Source: Aporhodopirellula aestuarii (GTDB taxonomy: Bacteria > Planctomycetota > Planctomycetia > Pirellulales > Pirellulaceae). Taken from it: a stretch of DNA of 64,000 bases. This document shows positions 1 to 9,750 of the stretch, in pieces (position 1 is the first letter of the stretch; every line of letters starts with the position of its first letter). The notes below the pieces were generated by a model that searched no databases, was not told the DNA's origin, and was given only the letters and a program-made list of their open reading frames with translations. Made by a program: the position numbers and the translations under genes. The stretch is taken from positions 1 through 64,000 of the forward strand of contig NZ_JAMQBK010000039.1 in NCBI RefSeq assembly GCF_023701485.1. Reading direction: 5' to 3'.

Positions 1-302
1 CGGACCAAGGAGCCTAAGCGACGCAGTTCCGGCACGACTGAGCAAGTGAACGCCGGAACTCGCAAAGCCTCGGTCCGGCCTACAGTTCGCGGCAGTTTCG
101 CCAGATGATTCCTGCATACCTGCTTAGATCGAAAGGCCGCCTGCGGTCGATTATTCCCCGTTCGCCGGTTTTGCTCAAAATACAGGCCTATAAGCCAGTT
201 TCTGTGCCGAATCGGAGAATCCCTGTGTGATACAATAGGGCCGCTTTGACGCTCTTGGGTTGGCGTTAAAGGATCTGACGGCACCGCACGAGGGCGAGGC
301 GA
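1..302. other. gene-free left edge with nested inverted repeats
   Basis: No credible gene. Bases 25-33 and 52-60 form a perfect 9-bp inverted repeat around an 18-base spacer. Bases 1-6 pair perfectly with 72-77, and after one mismatch 8-10 pair with 68-70, enclosing the inner stem. This nested arrangement suggests the end of a structured RNA whose 5' part lies outside the window, but no known RNA family was identified. The rest, up to the gene at 303, shows nothing I recognise apart from GAGG just before the ATG at 303. Confidence 0.35.
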
Positions 303-1241
303 ATGGGTGAGTGGGAAGTGAAGCGGCACAGAATTGGCATGTCAAGATCGGCTTTCACGCTGGTCGAATTGCTGGTGGTAATCGCGGTGATTGGGGTACT
401 GATCGGGCTGTTGTTGCCGGCCGTGCAGGCGGCGAGGGAAGCTGCTCGGCGAATGCAGTGCTCAAACAATCTGAAACAGATCGCACTGGCCTGCCACAAT
501 TATCACTCCGTCTATCGCCAATTGCCGCGGCAGCAGGATCCCAATCACGAGCACACGTGGGCCGTAGGCATTTTGCCGTTCATCGAGCAAGGTGCGATTT
601 ACGAGCGATATGATTTTAACGTGGATTGGGATCATTTGAACAATCGCGAGATCATCAAGACCAACATCAACACCTACCTGTGCCCGACGACGCCTGATAA
701 CCAAATGTATGCCCACGATGGCGGGTTTCCCTCTGCGACGACGGATTACGTGCCGCCAGGGGCGATCGCATCGGATTTGAATCAATCCGGCTACATCACG
801 AGACGCCATAAGCCGAACGGGATGTTGCGTGGCACTCATATCACCCGTTTTCGCGATGTTTTGGATGGGCTTTCCAATACGCTGTTGCTGACCGAATGCG
901 CCGGCCGGCCGCAGTTTTTTGTCATCAACCGGCTCGGTCCCGCCACAAACGTCAATGGTTGCGGCAATGCTGACGTCAGCGGATCGCTATCGAAATGGGG
1001 CGGTTGGGCGAATCCGGGCCACTCGATTCCGATCCACGGATTCCAAGGCGACGGGTTGAACTGTACGGGGCCGTACGTCATCAACAAAACCAACAACAAC
1101 GAAGCCTATTCGTTTCACACCGGTGGCCTGCAGATCAATTTGGCTGACGGGAGCGTGCGATTCATCTCCGAGCAGATTGACGCCAACTTGTTCGTGTCGC
1201 TGATCACGTATCAAGAAAACGAGGTCGTCGGCGAATTCTGA
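303..1241 (+). CDS. DUF1559 domain-containing prepilin-like protein
   Basis: 312 residues. The N-terminus has a type IV pilin/pseudopilin signature (FTLVELLVVIAVIGVLIGLL from about residue 18) followed by AVQAAREAARRMQCSNNLKQ, the standard opening of the planctomycete DUF1559 family. The C-terminus has the family's H-X9-DG motif (HTGGLQINLADG). The family is very numerous in planctomycetes. The N-terminal helix implies prepilin-peptidase processing and membrane or pseudopilus assembly; the function is unknown. The GAGG upstream favours the ATG at 303; an alternative ATG at 339 would give a short leader typical of the family. It stands alone, with no pilus-assembly genes nearby. Confidence 0.93.
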   Translation: MGEWEVKRHRIGMSRSAFTLVELLVVIAVIGVLIGLLLPAVQAAREAARRMQCSNNLKQIALACHNYHSVYRQLPRQQDPNHEHTWAVGILPFIEQGAIYERYDFNVDWDHLNNREIIKTNINTYLCPTTPDNQMYAHDGGFPSATTDYVPPGAIASDLNQSGYITRRHKPNGMLRGTHITRFRDVLDGLSNTLLLTECAGRPQFFVINRLGPATNVNGCGNADVSGSLSKWGGWANPGHSIPIHGFQGDGLNCTGPYVINKTNNNEAYSFHTGGLQINLADGSVRFISEQIDANLFVSLITYQENEVVGEF

Positions 1242-1486
1242 CGTAGGCGTCGTTGGTTTTACTGGGCCCCAGTTCGGGGTTGGGAGTCGATGTGGGCGGG
1301 CAATCGCCAGCCCGGATGTAGTCGTTGTCGACGTGTTCGCCGGAAGTGGCGGTCCAGGCGGTGGAGGAATCTCAAGGGGGCAAAACAACCGGGGCTGGGG
1401 AAAAAGGCGTTGAGAACCTAAAGTGGGGCGTTCTTGCCTAAAAGTTTTTTTCTCCACAACCCGGTTCCCTCAAGGTTTGGTTTTCG

Positions 1487-4400
1487 ATGACCGCGAAACC
1501 CACCCAGTCCTCAGCCCCCGCCACCGCGTCTCCGTCGCCGTCGAAGCCATCGAACGCATTCGCGGCCGTCTCGGCGAGCCCCTCTTTTCCTGCCCTGGAA
1601 GAAGACGTGCTCGCGTTTTGGGACGAGCACCAGATTTACGAGAAATCGTTGGCCCGTCGCGCCGACGCACCGACCTTCGTGTTTTTTGAAGGTCCGCCGA
1701 CGGCGAACGGGATGCCGCACCCGGGGCACTGCCTGACTCGCGCGATCAAGGACGTATTCCCCCGCTACAAAACCATGCGGGGCTATCGGTGTGAACGCAA
1801 AGCCGGGTGGGACACCCACGGGCTGCCCGTTGAGGTCGAGGTCGGCAAAGAACTCGGCATTCACAGCAAAGAGGAAATCGAAGCTTACGGCGTCGAGCCG
1901 TTTATTCAGAAATGTCAGCAGAGTGTTTGGCGTTACATGCGGGAGTGGGAAACGCTCACGCGGCGGCTCGGGTTTTGGGTCGACCTCAAACAAGCCTACG
2001 TCACCTACCATCAATCTTACGTTGAGAGTGTTTGGTGGAGCCTCAAGAACCTGTTCGATCGCGGGTTGCTCTACCAAGGCCACAAAATCGTTTGGTGGTG
2101 GGCTCAGGGGGGAACCGCGTTGTCGGCCGGCGAAGTCGGACAGGGATACCGCGAAGTCGCCGACCCGAGTGTTTATGTTCTGTTCCCTTTGATCAATGCC
2201 GATGCGTCCGCACCCAAACGGTCGCTCGTCGTGTGGACGACGACGCCGTGGACGTTGCCGAGCAACATGTACGCGGCGGTGAAGGAAGACCTCGACTACG
2301 CGGTTGTCGAAGACAGCGAAACCGGTGAGCAACTCGTCCTCGCCGCAGCGTTAGTTGAAACCCTCGCTGGGAAGATCAAACGCGACCTGAAACTTGTTGA
2401 ATCAGTCTCCGGTGCATCCTTGGTTGGCCAACGTTATGAGCCACCTTTTGCCGACTACAAGGACAGCCTTTCCGACCCGCAAGGCAGCTTGAAATCGGGT
2501 GAGAAAGAATACTTGTACTGGAGAGTCGTCGCGGCCGATTTCGTTACGACGGACTCCGGTAGTGGACTCGTCCACCTCGCGCCCGCATTTGGTGAAGTTG
2601 ACTACGAGGTGCTCGCCGTTGAGCGAGAACGTTTCGTTGAGCTGGAACGCCCTGACTTGTTGTGCGCCGTCGGGCCAGATGGGAAATTCACCGACGAGTT
2701 TGCTTCGCTGAAGGGCGAGTGGGTTAAGTCGACCGATAAAACGCTGACGCGGCGCCTGCGTGACGACGGAAAACTGTTGCATCAAGAGCAGTACTTGCAC
2801 GACTACCCATTTTGCTGGCGTGCCGATGACGATCCGTTGATCCAATACCCTCGCGAGAGTTGGTTCATCCGGACGACCAAATTCCGTGATCTGATGTTGA
2901 AGAACAACTCGCAAATCGGATGGCAGCCTGAGCACATCCGCGATGGACGGTTCGGCAATTTCCTCGACAGCAACGTGGATTGGGCGCTCTCGCGGGAACG
3001 TTACTGGGGCACGCCGTTGCCGATTTGGGTTTGCCAATCAACCGGACAAATGGAAGCGATCAGCAACTACGACGAACTGCTCGCAAAGCCCGACGTCCAA
3101 GGCACCGAAGTGTGGGAGGCCGCGAAGGCGGCTAACCCCGAACTCGCCGATGACCTGCGCGTTCACAAGCCGTACATCGATGCGGTGACTTACGCGTCAC
3201 CGTTCGCCGACGGGGCGCGGATGAAACGTGTCACCGAAGTGATCGACTGCTGGTACGACAGTGGTGCCATGCCGTTTGCGCAGTGGGGATGGCCGCATCA
3301 GAATGACGATCGCTTTGCCGAGCAATTCCCAGCGGACTTCATCAGCGAAGCGATCGATCAAACCCGTGGATGGTTCTATAGCCAACTCGCGATCAGCACG
3401 ATGTTGTTCGGCGAAGGCGCGAGGGTCGATGTGTCGGACGCTCCTGCCACGAGCGCCGACGATAAAGCGAACAGCACAATCGCCCGCTCTGCCGATCAAT
3501 CCTACCCACACCCGTATCGCAATTGCATCGTGCTCGGGTTGATGCTCTCGCAGTGGTACGAAGCCACGCCGAGTGATGGTGGCGCGAAAATCATCGCGCT
3601 GACCGAAGAGGAAACCGCTGAACACGCTGGGGTGACGTTCACTAAGAAGACCGGCAAGATGTCCAAGCAGTTGCGGAATTACCGCAGCCCGTCGGAGATC
3701 TTTGATCGTTACGGAGCCGACGCGATGCGTTGGTACTTCTTCGCCAATCAAGCTCCTTGGAACTCGATCATCTATGCCGATGGCGCGATCCGTGATTCGA
3801 TTCCGGAATTCTTGTTGCGGTTGTGGAACACGTTTAGTTTCTTCACGATCTACGCAGAGATTGACGGTTTCGATCCGACAACCGCGACGGGAGTGGACGA
3901 TCAACTCACACCTGAAAGTCTCGCGTCGGCACCCACGTACCGACCCGTCGCCGAACGCAGCGAGATCGATCGCTGGGTGATTTCAGAACTCAACGTTGCG
4001 ATCGATACCATCGTTCAACGGATGGACAATCTCGATAACTACAACGCCTGCCAAGCGATCACGTCGGTGCTCGATGGTTTGAGCAATTGGTATGTGCGCC
4101 GAAGTCGTGATCGTTTCTGGGCCAAAGACACACAGTCGCAGGACAAGCACGACGCCTACTGGACGTTGTATGAATGCCTCTTGCAGCTCACCAAAGTGAT
4201 CGCCCCGTTTGTACCGTTCCTGTCCGAAAAGTTATGGCAAGAACTCACCAAGCCGTTCGGTGACCGCGTGCTCTGCAGCGTGCACTTGTGCGATTACCCA
4301 TCCGTCGATGAAACTCGAATCGATGCCGATTTGTCGCGATCGATGAAAGTGCTTCGTGAAATCGCATCGCTCGGTCGTTCGGCTCGCGCCGACGCCAAAT

Positions 4401-5074
4401 TGAAGGTGCGACTGCCGCTCTCCGCGGTCGAAGTCATCCTGACGGACGATTCTCAAATCGCGTGGTTGCAATCGCATGATTCGCTTGTCCGCGAAGAACT
4501 CAACGTGAAGACGGTCGCCTACACCACCGATGGTGGCGATTACGTTCAGTACAGCGTTATGCCGAATTTCAAACGGCTCGGTCCAAAAGTCGGCAAGCAA
4601 ATCCCCGCGGTCAAGAAACTGCTCGGTGAAGCCGACGGCAATGATCTGCTCAGCCAATTGCAGGCGACCGGAAAGGTTACGTTGACATTGCCCGATGGCA
4701 GTACCCTCGAACTCGATAACGATGACATCGAAGTGCGTCTGAAGGCTCGCGAAGGATGGGCGGCCGCGCAGGGGCCAACTTGCGTTGTCGTGCTCAATAC
4801 CGAAGTCACCGACGAGTTGCGTCGCGAAGGCATCGCAAAAGATTTGATCCGGGCGATTCAAAGCCAACGCAAAGTGATCAGCTGCGATTATACCGATCGC
4901 ATCGAAGTCGGCATCGTGACACAGGACGCGGAAATGTTGCGTGCGATCGAGTTGCACACGGAGATGATCTGTCAAGAAACCTTGGCCGAGCAATTGGTGC
5001 TCGATGCGTTGCCAAAACTTTCGCCCGTCGAGATCGAAAACGGTGAGCTGTTCGTCGCGAAGGTGAACGCCTGA
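1487..5074 (+). CDS. ileS: isoleucyl-tRNA synthetase
   Basis: Charges tRNA-Ile with isoleucine in the cytoplasm. 1195 residues, class I. The HIGH motif appears as HPGH (residues 78-81), the editing domain has the Thr-rich [10 protein letters not shown] (about 250-259), the catalytic-domain segment [13 protein letters not shown] is present, and the KMSKS loop reads KMSKQ (724-728). The [19 protein letters not shown] stretch, the YGVEPF..KC segment and the length resemble the eukaryote-like type 2 enzymes, which in other bacteria are often mupirocin-tolerant (inference here). Residues 1-35 are a Ser/Ala/Pro-rich extension. AAGG lies about 9 bases before the ATG. The stop overlaps the purN start by one base (TGATG), so the two are probably co-translated. 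Confidence 0.97.
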   Translation: MTAKPTQSSAPATASPSPSKPSNAFAAVSASPSFPALEEDVLAFWDEHQIYEKSLARRADAPTFVFFEGPPTANGMPHPGHCLTRAIKDVFPRYKTMRGYRCERKAGWDTHGLPVEVEVGKELGIHSKEEIEAYGVEPFIQKCQQSVWRYMREWETLTRRLGFWVDLKQAYVTYHQSYVESVWWSLKNLFDRGLLYQGHKIVWWWAQGGTALSAGEVGQGYREVADPSVYVLFPLINADASAPKRSLVVWTTTPWTLPSNMYAAVKEDLDYAVVEDSETGEQLVLAAALVETLAGKIKRDLKLVESVSGASLVGQRYEPPFADYKDSLSDPQGSLKSGEKEYLYWRVVAADFVTTDSGSGLVHLAPAFGEVDYEVLAVERERFVELERPDLLCAVGPDGKFTDEFASLKGEWVKSTDKTLTRRLRDDGKLLHQEQYLHDYPFCWRADDDPLIQYPRESWFIRTTKFRDLMLKNNSQIGWQPEHIRDGRFGNFLDSNVDWALSRERYWGTPLPIWVCQSTGQMEAISNYDELLAKPDVQGTEVWEAAKAANPELADDLRVHKPYIDAVTYASPFADGARMKRVTEVIDCWYDSGAMPFAQWGWPHQNDDRFAEQFPADFISEAIDQTRGWFYSQLAISTMLFGEGARVDVSDAPATSADDKANSTIARSADQSYPHPYRNCIVLGLMLSQWYEATPSDGGAKIIALTEEETAEHAGVTFTKKTGKMSKQLRNYRSPSEIFDRYGADAMRWYFFANQAPWNSIIYADGAIRDSIPEFLLRLWNTFSFFTIYAEIDGFDPTTATGVDDQLTPESLASAPTYRPVAERSEIDRWVISELNVAIDTIVQRMDNLDNYNACQAITSVLDGLSNWYVRRSRDRFWAKDTQSQDKHDAYWTLYECLLQLTKVIAPFVPFLSEKLWQELTKPFGDRVLCSVHLCDYPSVDETRIDADLSRSMKVLREIASLGRSARADAKLKVRLPLSAVEVILTDDSQIAWLQSHDSLVREELNVKTVAYTTDGGDYVQYSVMPNFKRLGPKVGKQIPAVKKLLGEADGNDLLSQLQATGKVTLTLPDGSTLELDNDDIEVRLKAREGWAAAQGPTCVVVLNTEVTDELRREGIAKDLIRAIQSQRKVISCDYTDRIEVGIVTQDAEMLRAIELHTEMICQETLAEQLVLDALPKLSPVEIENGELFVAKVNA

Positions 5075-5667
5075 TGTCGAGTTCAGAGTTATTGCCGATC
5101 GCGGTTTTTCTCAGTGGCAGTGGTCGCACGTTGGCCAATCTGCTTCGTCATCGTGATGAGCATGGATTGCCGATCGACATCCGGCTCGTGATCAGCAGCC
5201 GGAGTGACGTTCGAGGTGTGCAGATCGCGAAAGAAGCTGGAATCGAAACGATGGTCATTCGCGAACGCGACTATCCCGATGCCAATGGCTACAGTGCCGC
5301 GATGTTTGCCCCGATGGCCGAACGCGGCATCGAGTACGTGGTCATGGCGGGATTTCTAAAACACGTTTTGATTCCGGACGCGTTTGAGAACCGCGTTTTA
5401 AATATTCATCCGTCACTTCTGCCCGCCTTTGGTGGACAAGGCATGTACGGGCATCATGTTCACGAAGCCGTGCTGGCTCGTGGCGTTCGGATTACCGGAT
5501 GCACGGTCCACTTTGTCGACAACCAATATGACAACGGACCCATTCTCCACCAACGTTCTTGTCCGGTGTTGCCGGACGACACTCCCGATACGCTCGCTGC
5601 GCGTGTGTTCGAGCAAGAATGTTTGGCATTGCCCGAAGCAATCGCGATGTTGCCGCGGAAAGCGTAG
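5074..5667 (+). CDS. purN: phosphoribosylglycinamide formyltransferase
   Basis: Transfers a formyl group from 10-formyl-tetrahydrofolate to GAR, the third step of purine synthesis. 197 residues, normal for PurN. The N-terminus has the expected nucleotide-binding start (IAVFLSGSGRTLANLL). The catalytic triad is intact: Asn110 and His112 in NIHPSLLPAF and Asp153 in VHFVDNQYDNGPIL. It overlaps ileS by one base. The short GAR enzyme is distinguished from Fmt, a longer relative encoded at 58251-59258, by length and the missing C-terminal tRNA-binding domain. Confidence 0.95.
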   Translation: MSSSELLPIAVFLSGSGRTLANLLRHRDEHGLPIDIRLVISSRSDVRGVQIAKEAGIETMVIRERDYPDANGYSAAMFAPMAERGIEYVVMAGFLKHVLIPDAFENRVLNIHPSLLPAFGGQGMYGHHVHEAVLARGVRITGCTVHFVDNQYDNGPILHQRSCPVLPDDTPDTLAARVFEQECLALPEAIAMLPRKA

Positions 5668-5673
5668 AACGCT

Positions 5674-6606
5674 TTAGACTTCGAGTAGCGTTTCCAGGTA
5701 GACGGTGATCGAATCGGAGAGTGCTTCGGGGTTGTAGCCGCCCTCGAGCACGCTGACCAATCGACCGCTGGCATGTTTGGCTGCGACGTTTAATAACGTC
5801 TTTGCGATATCGCCAAAGTCTTCGGTGTGCAGGCCCAGAGAACCTACCGGATCGTCAACGTGTGCGTCGAATCCAGCGCTCGCGATCACGAGTTCTGGTT
5901 TGATCCGATCAGCGAACTCGGTGACTTCGCGAGCAAACATTTCTCGCTGCTGAGCACGTGGGGTGCCCATCGGGACGGGCACGTTCTTCGTTGTTCCCCG
6001 TCCCGCACCGGCCCCCGTTTCTTTCGCCGATCCGGTGTGGGGCCAAAAGTTGTCTCGGTGCATCGAAAAGTATCCGACTGATGCATCGTCCCAAAAAATG
6101 TCTTGTGTCCCGTTGCCATGGTGGACATCGAAATCAACGATCAGGACACGTCTGATTCCGAGCGAATGGATCGCATGTCGGGCTGCCACGGCGACGTGGT
6201 TGAACAAGCAGAATCCCATCGCTTGATCTGCGGTGGCGTGGTGTCCTGGGGGGCGGAGCAAGCAGAATGCGGTGTGGTCTTCGTCGGCGACCACTCGGGT
6301 TACCGCATCGCAGACTGCGCCGGTTGCCGAGCAAGCGACTTCATAAGATCGATTGGAAAGTCGGGTGTCCGCATCCAACCATCCACCCCCGGAGGACGCA
6401 ACACGCTCGACATGGTCGATGTGTTCGGGGGCGTGTGCGAGACTCAGTTGTTCTCGCGTGGCGGGTTCCCAGGACGGACGTCGGCAGGCGACGTCGAGTC
6501 CCAGGAAACTCAGATGACGTACGATCGGCAGCAACCTTTTCGGGCTCTCAGGATGGTCGCCCGTCTGATGCTCCATGAAAACCGGATCGTAGTACAACAG
6601 CGTCAT
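5674..6606 (-). CDS. histone deacetylase family protein (AcuC/class II HDAC-like)
   Basis: 310 residues, one arginase/deacetylase-fold domain. The signature is complete: HPESPKR near the N-terminus, RPPGHHA with the His pair at 122-123, zinc ligands Asp160 and His162 in VDFDVHHGNG and Asp247 in SAGFDAH, and the C-terminal EGGY tyrosine. It should therefore be an active zinc-dependent deacetylase acting on acetyl-lysine or small acetylated amines; the substrate cannot be told. It follows the hibernation-factor gene by 14 bases on the same strand, suggesting co-transcription, and converges with purN 6 bases away. Confidence 0.92.
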   Translation of the reverse strand: MTLLYYDPVFMEHQTGDHPESPKRLLPIVRHLSFLGLDVACRRPSWEPATREQLSLAHAPEHIDHVERVASSGGGWLDADTRLSNRSYEVACSATGAVCDAVTRVVADEDHTAFCLLRPPGHHATADQAMGFCLFNHVAVAARHAIHSLGIRRVLIVDFDVHHGNGTQDIFWDDASVGYFSMHRDNFWPHTGSAKETGAGAGRGTTKNVPVPMGTPRAQQREMFAREVTEFADRIKPELVIASAGFDAHVDDPVGSLGLHTEDFGDIAKTLLNVAAKHASGRLVSVLEGGYNPEALSDSITVYLETLLEV

Positions 6607-6620
6607 CAGCAGTCGATCAC

Positions 6621-6986
6621 CTAACCCAACGGTTCGGCATCGATGATGACACTTTCATGGCGATGTTCCAATCGGCCGAGAGTTTTCTCGACCAAATGCA
6701 GCAGCTTGTCCGCCGCGCCTTCAAACGCGTCTTTGACGGTCGTGTCATGATGACGCACCGACAACGGTTTCAGTCCGCGTAGTCGAGCCTCCATCACACA
6801 CCGTTTGTCGTTGTCGTCATTGTGCCCAATGTGTTTGTCACGGGCATGCTCTTCGGCCAAAAACACTTCGACTCGAGTAATCCGGTCCTCGTAACGTCCT
6901 AAAGCGTGCTCGACTGATTCCTGCACATGTGCATGAAGGATCTCGTCGCCTTGGATGTGGTTGTCGGTGTGAGTTTGAATCTGCAT
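6621..6986 (-). CDS. HPF/RaiA-family ribosome hibernation factor (short form)
   Basis: 121 residues matching the N-terminal domain of the S30AE/HPF/YfiA family: MQIQTHTDNHIQGDEILHAH opening, a helix with VEHALGRYEDRITRVEVFL, then a strand and a C-terminal helix. It lacks the C-terminal dimerisation domain of long HPF, so it would be a short HPF/YfiA type that binds idle 30S subunits. AAGG stands 9 bases before the start. A consensus -10 box lies about 55 bases upstream. First gene of a likely two-gene unit with the deacetylase-like gene. Family assignment comes from overall pattern rather than a catalytic motif. Confidence 0.8.
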   Translation of the reverse strand: MQIQTHTDNHIQGDEILHAHVQESVEHALGRYEDRITRVEVFLAEEHARDKHIGHNDDNDKRCVMEARLRGLKPLSVRHHDTTVKDAFEGAADKLLHLVEKTLGRLEHRHESVIIDAEPLG

Positions 6987-7041
6987 TTGGTCAGCCTTTG
7001 AAGGGTGATGATGGAGTGGGCAACGCGCCGCACACTTCTCA

Positions 7042-7047
7042 ATTATA
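7042..7047 (-). promoter_or_regulatory. putative -10 box for the hibernation-factor gene
   Basis: The minus strand reads TATAAT here, a perfect sigma70 -10 hexamer, about 55 bases before the ATG of the HPF-like gene. No good -35 hexamer is found at 16-18 bases spacing, so the assignment is tentative. The 252-base region 6987-7238 is divergent and should also hold the promoter of the FAD oxidoreductase gene, which I could not locate. Confidence 0.3.
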
Positions 7048-7238
7048 GTGCAAACCTCGCACCGTAGTGCGTGGCACTGGTAGAATTAACTGCCGTCGTT
7101 CCAGTCCCTACAATCCCAACCCTGGGTGAGCGGAAACGTTCCTAAAGTGTGCCGCGACCGCTCACCCGCCAGGAATTTCCGTGGCTCGGACCTTGATTCC
7201 TTCCTCCCCCTCCCTCCCCCGCCAATTGCGATAGAAAA

Positions 7239-9608
7239 ATGCTGTTGCTTCGATATTTACATGTCTCCTTATCCAATTCCCACGCTCGTTTGTGCGGATT
7301 GGCTGCCATTTGGACGGTGACGTTTGTTCTCTTGTCCCCGGGTGTTACCTCCAACGTGTTTGGCGAAGAAATCTTCGTTGAAACGGAAAGTTTTGCTGAC
7401 CATGGTGGCTGGAAACTGGACACTCAGTTCATCGAACAAATGGGGTCACCCTACTTACTCGCGCATGGGCTCGGGCAACCCGTGGACGATGCGCGAACAA
7501 CGATTTCGGTGACCACGCCGGGAGAATATCGAGTTTGGGTGCGAACACTCGATTGGGTGGCACGCTGGGCAGCCTCTCCGTCGCCGGGGCAGTTTCAAGT
7601 GTCCTTCGATGGGACGCCGCTGAAGCCAACATTTGGTACCGAATCGGCCGTGTGGCATTGGCATGACGGCGGAGTGGTTCGTCTCTCGGCCGGTGACCAC
7701 GAGGTCCGTCTCCACGATCTCACCGGATTTGATGGCCGCTGCGACTGTTTGTATCTGACCACCGACGTTGATCGCGAGACGCCGCCGCCGGCCGTAGACG
7801 ACGTGCTTTCACCGTGGCGGAGAGAACAGCTCGGGCTGCCCCGCGATCCGGTTACCGAAGGCCCTTACGATCTCGTGGTTATCGGTGGCGGATATGCCGG
7901 CATGGGGGCCGCGTTGTCGGCCGCGAGAATGGGATGTCGCGTTGCCTTGATCCAGGACCGTGGCGTTCTCGGCGGTAACGGATCAAGTGAGGTCCGCGTG
8001 TGGGCGATGGGGAACATACGACGCGGCAAATTTCCGCGGATCGGTGAGATCATCGAAGAATTCTGTGACCATGCGACGAAATCTCCGGGGACATATGAAG
8101 AGTTCGGTGACGACAAAAAAGAAGCGATCGTTCTCGCCGAAGCCAACATCGATTTGATGCTCAATCATTTTGCCTATGCGGTGGACGCGCACGATGCCAA
8201 AGCGGGCAAAGCGGAAAACGCACCCGCCCGTCACATCGATGCCGTTCGTGTCATGAACACGCATACGGGTGAAGATTTGCGAGTCACCGGAGAGATGTTC
8301 GTTGACTGTACCGGCCATGGATGGATCGGCGAATGGGCAGGAGCGGATACCGACATGACGCCTGGAGGACGAATGGGCATGAGCAACATGTGGAGTTGGG
8401 CCGAAGGGGAGTCTACAAAAACTTTCCCCGAAACTCCGTGGGCTCTTGATTTGACGATGTCTGATTTTCCATACCCGCGTGATCATCACGGACAATGGTT
8501 TTGGGAAAGCGGGTTCGACATTGATCCGATTGGCCAAGCCGAAGCGATTCGTGATTGGAATCTGCGAGCGGTCTATGGTGCGTTCAATGCGATGAAGAAC
8601 CGAGATGGCGCTGATAATCATCGCACCGCGGAACTGACTTGGGTCGCGTACATCGGCGGGCCACGCGAGAGTCGACGCATCATGGGCGATGTCGTCCTGA
8701 CGCAGGACGACGTGGTGAGCAAACGCGAGTTTCCCGACGGTTGTGTCCCGAGCACGTGGTCGATCGACCTTCACTATCCGAAAAAACAATACGCGGCGAA
8801 GTTCCCCGAGAACCCGTTTATCAGCGTTGCCGTCCATGATCGTCGAGTGGACCGCACGTACGGATACCCGGTACCGTACCGATGCTTTTACAGCCGCAAT
8901 GTTGAGAATCTGTTTACCGCCGGGCGTTGTATCAGTGTCACGCACGAGGCGCTCGGCACAGTTCGAGTCATGAAAACGTGCGGCATGATGGGCGAAGTCG
9001 TCGGTAAAGCGGCGTCGATCTGCACGCTGCACGATTGTTATCCTCGCGATGTCTATGAATCGCACTTGGACGAACTGCTGACGCTGTTGCGTCTCCCTGG
9101 CAAGGCGCGTCGGCAGACTCCAGCGAGTGAGATTGTGATTCCCGATGATGCGATGGAGTTGGCCAGTTCGATCGGTCCGATGCCGGGACGCAAGCCTGCG
9201 GAGTTGTCTGGCGTGGTGATCGACGATCGTGACGCGATTCGCACAGGCAATTGGAAAGAAGGGACAGGTCTACGCGGCTATGTTGGTTGGTCATATCGTT
9301 ACGCGAGTGAGAATTCATCGGCGTCGGCTCGCTTTGAAACCAAACTTGAGAAAGCGGGACGCTATCGACTGAAACTCTACAATCAACCTCACGCCAATCG
9401 CGGCACGACGGTGCCAGTCTCGGTGGAAGTTGCCGGAAAAGCGATTTCAACCTTGCGAGTGAACCAGAGCGTCACCCCGGAATCGGGAGCAATCGATGCA
9501 GGTGAATTTGACTTGCCGTCCGGCGAGACCGTCAGTGTTGTGTTTACGACCGAGAATGCCGGCGGTCTCGTTCACATCGACGCGGTCGCGTGGGAGTTCG
9601 TGGAATAA
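7239..9608 (+). CDS. exported FAD-dependent oxidoreductase
   Basis: 789 residues. A hydrophobic segment (about 17-35) indicates export or an N-terminal anchor. Residues about 45-175 look like a beta-sandwich, carbohydrate-binding-like part (tract HEVRLHDLTGFDGRCDCLYL). A Rossmann motif DLVVIGGGYAGMGAALSAAR (211-230) starts a large FAD-dependent oxidoreductase domain of the pfam12831 type, with GGNGSSEVRVWAMG after it and FTAGRCISVTHEALGTVR near its end. A second beta-rich part fills the last 120 residues. Such enzymes are abundant in planctomycetes beside polysaccharide-degradation genes; here the substrate is unknown and no sulfatase or glycosidase is adjacent. Confidence 0.88.
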   Translation: MLLLRYLHVSLSNSHARLCGLAAIWTVTFVLLSPGVTSNVFGEEIFVETESFADHGGWKLDTQFIEQMGSPYLLAHGLGQPVDDARTTISVTTPGEYRVWVRTLDWVARWAASPSPGQFQVSFDGTPLKPTFGTESAVWHWHDGGVVRLSAGDHEVRLHDLTGFDGRCDCLYLTTDVDRETPPPAVDDVLSPWRREQLGLPRDPVTEGPYDLVVIGGGYAGMGAALSAARMGCRVALIQDRGVLGGNGSSEVRVWAMGNIRRGKFPRIGEIIEEFCDHATKSPGTYEEFGDDKKEAIVLAEANIDLMLNHFAYAVDAHDAKAGKAENAPARHIDAVRVMNTHTGEDLRVTGEMFVDCTGHGWIGEWAGADTDMTPGGRMGMSNMWSWAEGESTKTFPETPWALDLTMSDFPYPRDHHGQWFWESGFDIDPIGQAEAIRDWNLRAVYGAFNAMKNRDGADNHRTAELTWVAYIGGPRESRRIMGDVVLTQDDVVSKREFPDGCVPSTWSIDLHYPKKQYAAKFPENPFISVAVHDRRVDRTYGYPVPYRCFYSRNVENLFTAGRCISVTHEALGTVRVMKTCGMMGEVVGKAASICTLHDCYPRDVYESHLDELLTLLRLPGKARRQTPASEIVIPDDAMELASSIGPMPGRKPAELSGVVIDDRDAIRTGNWKEGTGLRGYVGWSYRYASENSSASARFETKLEKAGRYRLKLYNQPHANRGTTVPVSVEVAGKAISTLRVNQSVTPESGAIDAGEFDLPSGETVSVVFTTENAGGLVHIDAVAWEFVE

Positions 9609-9750
9609 GCTACGTCCGGGATGTGTCCATTGACGACCCGTCACTCGTTGTAAAAAAGTGCGGTGCGGGACAAACGGCAGTCGCAAAAAGTGTTAAAACG
9701 TTTCACTGAGCCAGTCTCAGTGCTCGGGCTCTCACTTTGGCGAGGACACA

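Noticed and set aside
1-110. Possible RNase P RNA 3' end
   Set aside because: The segment around 72-103 faintly resembles the 3' arm of bacterial RNase P RNA, but the universal core sequence before it is missing and the stems pair differently.
1442-1460. T-run near 1446 as a terminator after the DUF1559 gene
   Set aside because: No stable stem precedes the run, and it lies next to the ileS start.
5413-5774. Reverse-strand frames across the purN end
   Set aside because: Shadows of purN and the deacetylase-like gene; no family traits and strong signals on the other strand.
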